Shown one piece after another: positions 56,017 through 64,000 of a DNA stretch of 64,000 nucleotides. The notes below the pieces were generated by a model that ran no database searches, was not told the origin of the DNA, and saw nothing but the letters and a program-made list of their open reading frames with translations. Where the stretch lies: the NCBI GenBank assembly GCA_028551475.1, contig CM052357.1, positions 15,237,931 to 15,301,930 on the forward strand, written 5' to 3'. Positions within the stretch are counted from its first letter, which is position 1. Every line of letters begins with the position of its first letter. Origin of the DNA: Casuarina equisetifolia. Taxonomy: Eukaryota; Streptophyta; Magnoliopsida; Fagales; Casuarinaceae. A program made the position numbers and the translations under genes.

Positions 56017-59000
56017 ATCATGAGAGTCCCTTCTGAAATTTTGTCAATTCTTTTTGTTGCTTCTGTACAGTATTGCATATGACTCGAGTTAATCTTAATT
56101 GTTGGTCCGGATAATAATATTGAAAATTTTCAATCTTCTTTCATTCTAATCGGTCATTTGAAAGAATTTAATGTGTAACATCACTTGGGTAGTGTTTGGG
56201 TGAATTCTCAAATCTCAAGAGTTAATTAATAAATGAGTGGTTCACCTACAATTGTTCTATCAATTTCTTTTTCAATGCACAATTCAAACTTTAAATTGCT
56301 CTTATATTGATGTACTGGTTCAAAGTAAGTGGCTCCATACGCTACCTCTAACTGCCAAACACGCCAGCAAGCCTTATGAAGGTCTCTCTGGAGGCCATGA
56401 CATGTATGTTTCTGAAGATTGGAAAATGTAGTGGGGTAAAGACATTTTGAATTTATGTTAGGATCAAGAGGAAGGGCAAGCGAGATACAGGTTTGATAGT
56501 ATCATGGGTTTTGCCATAAACGAGAAGAATTCGGCATTTGGTTCTCTTTTACTTTACGTTCATATTTGTTTTTATTACGAGAGTTGATTTAGTTTTATAA
56601 GATTGAGCTGATGGTTTTGATGAAGACTGGTTTAGATCCATGAACTTCTATTGGTCTTGGAGATGAGATACTTCGCTACTCTCCATATTCTTGATTTTCA
56701 GGAATTTATGTTGGAGAGCAATTAAAAACTGTATGATTATTTATTTTGCTTAAATAAATGTGATTGTCTTACGAGTAGGAATTATCAATCAGTAAGCAAG
56801 TAAATAGATTAAGAGAAGAGAAAAGCTGACACAAGCAATATAGTAATTCGGGCCAAGCATATTTGGCATTTACATCATTACGTTTTAGCTCAACTAGCTA
56901 TGAAGTCTGTTTATAAAACTATTCACTAAGTCAGACAAGCTTAACCCTAATCCCTCAATCCTTACAGCAAGTTTTATTTTTCAACGAAGGGAAATTACAC
57001 ATTGAAGTATTTTTTACACTTTACTCACGAAATAGTTCAAGAATCACAATATTAAGCAACAAAACAAGGGATAGGCCATCATACGCCCCTTAGTGTTTAA
57101 CATATCGGTTGCAAAAGGGAGGACAAAAATTATAGTATTATAGCTTGATCCATTTGGAGCATGGATTCATGGATTCACCCAAAATGATGAAGCCCCAGCA
57201 CTGAAAAGTATGCGCAAAACTAGGTCAAACCACCCCTAAAGTAACACCCCTAAACCCCAATGACAATGTTAGGGTTTGGTGCACAACAAGATATGGGTGC
57301 TTTAAAACTAGCTCCACGAGGCGTCATTTTCTTTAGATCACATATATGTTCACACAACATTTTTCCCGAGTATTTCAGCACAAAAATGACATTGTCTTTC
57401 TTGTTGAAGTATCATGCAATTTATGCACCTTATCAAAGTATTTTTCCATATAGCTCTTTGCTAAAGAAATGCACCAAAGACAAAGAAATTAGGCATAGGT
57501 TTTTTCATGAAAACCAATAGATTTAGCAACAAATATTTGTCAACCATACCAAAAGTTTTTATATGGCATTTCGGAGCAAAAAATAGATGCGTCTATGAAA
57601 CTTTAATCGTCAAGCATTTTAGGCAATATTCAGCATGAATTTCAATCATATTTGATCATTTTGAGTAATAGAAATCAAGCAATTTCATCTTTTATTGCCA
57701 AAAAATTAACTAATTTTAGTATCAAAAAGCAAATAATTAGGCATTTAAGCTAAAAAATATCATACAATTTTTTGAGTATCAAAACAACCAATATTTGATA
57801 TCATGCATGATATTAAATAACCAATCTGGTTATATTTGATCAGTAAACCATCAGCAATTATGGTAATTTGATCACCAAATTTGCAATTATTGCATTACAT
57901 AAACAAATTGTTAAGTTGTATGTTTTATTATTACTATTGTTTTAATACTCATCCTGTTATGTGTTTCCCAAGTTTTTTGTCCTAAACATTCTGGATCATG
58001 TTACTTCCTAACTATTATGAATGATTTTTATATGACACTTGGATGTACCTCGGGAGGTACAAGAATCAGGCTCTTCACTTCATCCACTATGGATTTACCA
58101 CCTCCCTTTCTACCTCTTAAGGTATGTTTGACATAAGTTTTGGGACCTCCTAGCTAAATTTAGGATTATCATTATAACCATAGCCTTTTTATGGTGGGAA
58201 ACTAGAATCATAGAAAAAGCTTTTATTCTTCTCTTAAAGGTTCATCTTTGGGTTCATACAAATGAATTTATAGCCTTTATTTGTAAAGAGCTATAAAATA
58301 AAGTATTAAATGTGGTCAACATAAACCTTTTGGAACTTATAAAGTTATAAATATAATCTTTTTGGAACTAAAAAATAATAAATATAGTCTTTAAAAATAA
58401 AAAGAATAAATGATGTCACTATTTGCTAAGGATGCTTTCTTCAGTGCAATTGCTTTGAATGCTTGTCAAAAATTGCTCTTTACAGTATACATTGTTAGGA
58501 TTAATATCTTTATCCTTTAACTAGGTTCATTTGGTTGATTAGGCTGATAAAGCTTTGACTCATTTACATCAAGCATATTTTATGAGAATGTATTTTGATG
58601 TGACAAAATGTTTATGATTTTTTTTTTATTTGGTGGTGGAAAGGTAAGCTTGCTTTAGTAGAATTTAGTGAGAATGATATTAGTTTTTAGTTATTGGGGC
58701 TAGCATAATTTTGGGATAAAACCTTGAGAACAAGATTTTTATTCCTTATAGGGGATGGGATGTTATAGGCTTCCTGAAAGCCCATATGATGAGCCTACAA
58801 GCCTATGAAGCGGGCCAGTATGTTTGCGTTGTTGTTTTGTATCATTTACTTATGTTTGTGTATTAAGGGTCAATGTTTTGAAGTCCAGCCCGTGTTTACA
58901 AGCCCAACTTGCTAGAAATCTCCAACTTGAGAAACTAGGGTTTCTTAAAAGACATTTTGGGGCCTGTATTTGATGGTTGTTAAATGATGAAGACGATTCC

Positions 59001-59948
59001 AGTGAAGTCTCAGTTTCCCTCCATCGAAATTTTTTAGTGAGGTCCCATTTCCCTCCATAGAAAGGGAATGATTCTAACAAATCCAAATCACCTACAACCT
59101 CTACCCACCACCGCCGATTACAAGCTTTTGTGCCCAAAATTGATTTATGTGTAGACCGTCAACAGCAAAGCAAAATTAATTTTCCTTTCTATTGCTTGTT
59201 TTCCTCCTGAGGTTTTTATGGAAATTGGTGAAGTTAGAATATGGAGAGGAACTAGTGAAGGTCTAATTGCCATCTCTGCTACCATGAATTTTTAGACTCA
59301 CTAGAGACAATCCTAAGGCCGATAGTTCAGGTACCTTGTGCTTGGTTGTGGGGGTTAAAATTGCATTCCTATCACGCTCTTGTCGTGATTGATCTTTTTG
59401 TTTTTTCTTTGTCATCTCAAATTAACTTCTTTTTAACCCATGCGTGGGCTAGCGGACACAACCGTTAATATATTTTCTAGACTCGTTTTGTTTTTGGCAT
59501 AAATGCCTGATTCTTCAATTGGTTTCCTTATGGTGGTCAAATTTCCAAAATGATTCTCTTGCTTCTTAGCTTGTACAGGTATTTGCGTCCGAAATAAAGA
59601 GTTCCTGCTGCATATCAGGTACTTGTAAAGCCTATCATAGTCACTACATGCAACCAATATACTTGTTTCGACTCACAAGCATGTAGAATATGTCAAATTT
59701 CACACTGCCATACATGTGGTTTGCAGACATTCATTATTCTTAAACAAACAATTCTATGCAGCATTTCTCACTGTTCAACTCCTTTTCTATTTTGTTATTT
59801 TTTTATTTTTCGTTGCTAAGTACCGTTCAGGTCCTTATTCTCATACTTACCAACAAAGAAACACGAGTTTGTAACAACATCGTGACTCATTAAGAGAGAT
59901 TATTTGATGGACGAAAGGATAAGCAAGCATCCCTTTGTGGTAGTTCTT
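56017..59948. other. Convergent intergenic region SEC23 / RFC3-like
   Basis: Holds both 3' UTRs. The stretch 56740-57100 (AGAGAAGAGAAAAGCTGACACA..TAGTAATTCGGGCC) resembles repeat leader text common in plant transposons. An open frame of 95 codons on minus (58850-59137) has no recognised family and no splice context. The rest, very AT-rich at 57500-58400, shows nothing I can name. Confidence 0.45.
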
Positions 59949-62900
59949 TCATCTTGCACAATTTTGTGGTTTGTAGGAGCTCATGAATCTGGCTATAAAC
60001 TCTGCGGAAGAAAATTAAAAGGGCAAATGAAATCTCGTTACAGTATTTTTCCATTGTATAAATTTGGGGATTAGCATACGCTCATTGTTTAATCTCATAA
60101 AGCTAAGACTGATACGTAGCCTCAAGAAAGGAAAACCTGGGAGAAAGGTGAAATAGTTAATCATGATAATGCAGTAAAAAATCAACTACAGTGTTGTGCA
60201 AATCATGAATGTACTTTTAAAAGCAATGATTTGGGGCTGATGTGTTACTTTCTGGGTATGGAAGTTGATCAAGAAAGGAAAAGAAGGTTTTTGTCACAAA
60301 CTCATTTTACTAAATCTTTGCTGAGACGAGAATCAATATGACAAACGGTACGTCCAATTGTTTTACCTTCGACCCTCTGGAAGATTTCACTTTCAAACGT
60401 ACCTTCATCAACCTTCTGCACAAAACAGAGTGAGAGATCATTATGACCTGCAAATATGTTAGGATGCATGAAAAAGAAAATGAAATTGAGTTATCAAAAG
60501 AAGAATTGTTCATGGTCCGATGAACAATGTCTGCACTCATACGCTGTATTTCTCGTACAGATCATCCAGATTGCGATGCACTTCCTCGGGTAAGTACCTC
60601 TTGAGTTCTCCGACCAGAAACTGCGTGTGACGATTATTGCATTAGTTTGGGACAGACCTTGCTGGTTGGCTGATAGAGTTGGGTGCAAGAATATTCATAC
60701 CGTGAATATGAAGTCTATGGATACATCATGCTCGATTAAATTTTGAAGCTTCCCACGAATTTCATACAGCCTGTGAATTAATGGGCATTGATCATTTTGT
60801 CACAAGCTGAAATGAATTATTACTGTTTTTTTTGTTTTGTTCCTTTTAGGTGGGGTGGGGGTTTTAGAGCTTAAGTCCATTACTGCCAGTAATTGACAAC
60901 TGAAAGGAAATTTACCTATTAAAGGAAAGAGGAAAATACAAAGGAAAGCTATTAGCTTGTAAATTCTCATTTAAAATTGGTAGATTCTTATTTGACAACT
61001 ATTTTCGGATCCATATGCAATAAACAAGTTGGGTTAGTTGTTGAAGGAAAAAAATCTCATATTTAAAAGATAAAATGTTTGAATAAGTTTAAATATAAAA
61101 AATGTCACACTTACACGAACTAAGTTTTGAGTTGAATTTTATACTTTCCTCATTAAGCGATTGGAAGTCGATTCTGGACAAATACAATGGTAAAGCAGCT
61201 TACTGTTTTGGGCTTTGCTCTTCCACTATATCCTTAGCAATATTTGAGATATCATCTTCCCATCCGGTCAAAATTACCTGATCTTCTTCAAAAGGATAGC
61301 TACAAGTACAGGAACAGATGTCAAATATCCTCGCGAGCCTAGGGAAGGCAAATGTGAGAGAAGAAAAGACAAATAAATGCTGAACATATCGGTTGATTCA
61401 AAGATTAGCATCACCTATATTTCCAGGATGCCTCAAATGAACGAATTGCTTGGCGGAGATTATGTTTTGACTTCTCGGCCATTCTTTCAGCCAATTGATG
61501 TGGCAGCTCTATGCTTTCTTGCTTAGCTATGAATTCCAAAACTTGAATAATCTGAAAGCGTGAGGGTGTTCGTGAAAACCCTATTGATAATGATGGCAAA
61601 CCATCAGAAATTAGAAATTTCGTAAACAGGTTTTATGACCTCTTTATCAGAAGGTGGAGAAAGGCTAACAACCGTGCAAAGTGTTGTGATGGGCTGAAGT
61701 TTGGAGGCATCGGAGCAGCAGAAGAAAATCTTACTACATTCTCGGTACCTTTCCAACATCCACCTCATGTATAATAAGGCATCCGTTGACAGGCTATCCG
61801 CCTGGTATAAAATAATTGCTGTAGAAGTAGCTAGATTAGGCATTTTTTGGTTAGCATCTAAAAAGGAGATTTTCAAGAGCTTCTAAGCATACCTCGACAA
61901 TTGTTATAATTACATGGCAAAGCCTTGCGGTAAAACATGCTGTGTGTTTCCTTGATAAGCTGAAGAATGACGTTCTTCTCATAGCCATCCAGTTCAGCGA
62001 GGTTGATTTCAACATGCTGGGGAGATTGCTTCACATTGACTTGAATCATGCCAATCATTTCACCCTGTAATACAGAGTTCTAGGAGGTTAATTAGTAGTG
62101 AGTGGAGCAATTTGCATACTTTGGAAATTTTTCTCTAAAGCCAAAAGATTCCTCATTTACATTCCACCATCCATATTCTATCACTGTATATTGTATAATC
62201 ACACTGACTGAAGATTAACAGTCCTGACTAGTTGCTACCTACGAGAGAGGGTCATGTACACATACATTGCTATGGTGCCCGGTACCACATTTGTTGATAT
62301 AGCTAAGTATCCTTTACAGAAAAATAAAATAAATAAATTGTCATGCTAGAGTGCAATACCCGATTTTCACGCACGATTTTATCTGTAATAATGATAATGC
62401 ATAGAAATGTGGACTAGGGTTTTGTAACCATTTAAGAAACTGGGAACAAAAGAATGATGACCCAATAAAAGAATTCTAGATCATGAAATTTGTTTATGGA
62501 AGAGAAGTTCTGGATGAGAAAACTAATACCGGATTGTTTAGTGTTGGGATCGGAAAAAAGTAATTATTGGAAGTGAGATCTAAAAGGGTTTCCTAGAGAA
62601 GTAAGAGTTAAATCTACTGCAACTCATTCGAGGATGTTTTCACAAGAATAAGAATGTTTTTTAAAAGCCTCTGACCAATTTTGTAGGAAAAATTCTGGGG
62701 TGAAAAAAAAAGTGTATAAACTAAACAGTTTAGTATCGATCATAACTTTCTCTTCAAACTCTTCAAATGAAATGATATTAAGTGCATTAGAAAGCTAATT
62801 AGCGGCCCACAAATTGACAGTTAGAAGATTTTTGGGATCGCTTTATTTGGAGAGTCAAACAAGTATAACAATTTGATAGTCTATTTTCGGCCGACAGGAG

Positions 62901-63600
62901 CCTCCGGATGTTAAAGGAAAAAAGGAACCCCAACTTGTTTGGGCCTAGATAGCATTATAGTTTTAGGAACTCCGCAAAATTTGTTCAGACTGTAATGCCT
63001 AAGTCCTTTGTGTGCTCACATGTAGGTGAAGTTAAAGAGAGAAAAGGCTTGGTGGTATAGCGGATCACTGGATTAGCTTGAATTATATTCCATATGAAGG
63101 AAATGAAAGGACAGCCCTAGTAAGAAAGCAAAATATGGATTTAGGCATAGCTGCAAAGCCTCAAATGCGTTAAATCGATGATTGGAAATTGGTGAATAAG
63201 GCTGACCCAATTCTTGCACATCCCTAAGCACAAAAGAGTAGACACGATAACAACCTTGCAATATATATTTTGCACAATCATTTGAGAATGCTGAATGAGT
63301 GGTTCTTCTTATCTATTTTCTAATCCATTTGGACAGTTTCTTCAAATTAAGGTTAAGAAATCTTAATTTATACTGCTGAAGTCACTTATATTCTTCTTGG
63401 TTAACTCTTGAATGTTTGTTGATAATGAAATAATATCTTATCTGTTTGATGTTGTGTGATATTTGGGTCCTTCCCAGGCTGACATTGAACACTTTTCAGC
63501 TGCTAACCATTGTCAATAATGAATGTCAAATGAATCGAATGCAGGTTTACAGTGGTAACACGATTACCTTCAAGTTAAACACCTTGCATTCCTCCTTGGC
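59949..63600 (-). CDS. Replication factor C subunit 3-like clamp-loader protein, 5' end missing (window edge)
   Basis: AAA+ clamp-loader small-subunit homologue. Minus-strand exons 5' to 3': 63600-63568, 62064-61893, 61818-61640, 61551-61415, 61299-61204, 60770-60701, 60620-60543, 60415-60367, 60001-59949. All borders are GT-AG and in phase; 288 visible residues. RFC3 features: KIFFCCSDASKLQPITTLCT, LEFIAKQESIELPHQLAERM, AEKSKHNLRQAIRSFEA, YPFEEDQVILTGWEDDI, EEQSPKQLYEIRGKLQNLI and the collar-domain end VEEFIARFMSSYK. Walker A must lie upstream, beyond 64000. The Walker B-like strand reads AIILYQAD (acidic Glu replaced by Gln) and the RFC SRC arginine-finger motif reads TLC, so it may not hydrolyse ATP. 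The first listed exon (11 codons) is the least certain. Confidence 0.85.
60201..60336 (+). pseudogene. Ty1/copia reverse transcriptase fragment in the last RFC3-like intron
   Basis: Plus reading FKSNDLGLMCYFLGMEVDQE, then RKRRFLSQTHFTKSLLRRES matches the copia RT block DLG.M.YFLG.EV......G.F.SQ..Y...LL.RF. It lies in the 365-bp intron between the last two exons (60002-60366), antisense to the gene. Only about 45 codons remain. Confidence 0.7.
62065..63567. other. RFC3-like intron, no recognised content
   Basis: 1.5-kb intron between the first two visible exons. Open frames on the minus strand here have no family match or splice support. Confidence 0.5.
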
Positions 63601-64000
63601 CTGTGAAATACAAAGAAAACAGATAACTGAGATCCTCATTTATAAGGTAGATATCAACTTTTATTAGTGAAACTTCCCATCTTAAAAAACAAGTAGCAAA
63701 GATTAAACCATGAGCAAGGTGATACATGTAGAGTATAGCTAGAAGGATTAACGTCAATGAACCATTGATCCTAAAGAAACCAAAATTTATTTGGACATTT
63801 TTCACAAGCAGCCCATTAGATGATTGGCAATATCTGTAGCTCCATGCAATCCTTGAATTGTCCAAAAGCGACAATACATACACTCCCTTCAGTAACCTCG
63901 CTGACCAGGGAATTGCTTCTTAAGTAAGAGCATGAATATTACAAGCACAAAACCCCAACTAGAAGGCTAAAAGTTCATTCTCTTCTGTAAATAGATCTTA
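63601..64000. other. RFC3-like upstream intron, window edge
   Basis: Read on minus this lies upstream of the 11-codon exon. It ends in a T-rich acceptor (TTTCTTTGTATTTCACAG). I found no further exon before the window ends, so the ATPase N-terminus lies outside. Confidence 0.5.

Noticed and set aside
58850..59137. 95-codon minus-strand open frame
   Set aside because: No recognised domain, no splice or promoter context, and it lies in repeat-like intergenic DNA.
60302..60366. Continuation of RFC3-like exon 8 to the TGA at 60304-60302 as the main gene end
   Set aside because: Splicing at 60367 to 60001 restores the conserved VEEFIARFMSSYK collar end in frame; the read-through is antisense to a copia RT fragment.

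Overview
This is plant nuclear DNA. It is AT-rich, its genes are split by long introns with canonical GT-AG borders, and it carries decayed LTR retrotransposons of both superfamilies plus a LINE. It also holds a piece of plastid 23S rRNA in a nuclear intron, and its three genes match angiosperm proteins. The protein style suggests a eudicot, perhaps a woody one with TE-filled introns, but the species cannot be fixed from the sequence alone.

Layout. (1) 1131-13365 (+): a complete 12-exon mitochondrial-type phosphatidylserine decarboxylase (PSD1-like, about 450 aa). (2) 13.4-36.7 kb: a gene-free block of nested transposons. An old Ty3/gypsy element on + (PBS 15118, gag 15162, protease about 22010, RT/RNase H to about 25.8 kb) was broken by three solo LTRs: two copies of a TA..CA family in opposite orientations (15822-20078 and 20395-22009) and one copia-type LTR (22971-24660). 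A 2.6-kb non-autonomous LTR element (16867-19488) sits inside the first of these. Next come a minus-strand gypsy integrase tail, a minus-strand LINE of about 5.9 kb split by a second copy of the copia-type solo LTR (29720-31419), and another gypsy RNase H/integrase relic. (3) 37067-56016 (+): a 12-exon SEC23 (COPII coat) gene whose introns contain copia relics, a 114-bp-arm hairpin and an 830-bp nuclear plastid insertion of 23S rRNA. One intron is GC-AG, and the last exon has an apparent frameshift at a G8 run. (4) 59949-63600 (-): the 3' nine exons of a replication factor C subunit 3-like clamp-loader gene, convergent with SEC23; its 5' end lies beyond the window.

The three genes have unrelated housekeeping jobs (mitochondrial phosphatidylethanolamine synthesis, ER-to-Golgi vesicle budding, a clamp-loader-type AAA+ protein) and are simply neighbours. 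No tRNA gene, CRISPR array, prokaryotic operon or new biosynthetic system was seen. The most notable signals are the reconstructable order of TE insertions, the plastid insertion, the intronic hairpin, the SEC23 frameshift and GC-AG intron, an unfolded-protein-response-like motif upstream of SEC23, and changed ATPase motifs in the RFC3-like protein.
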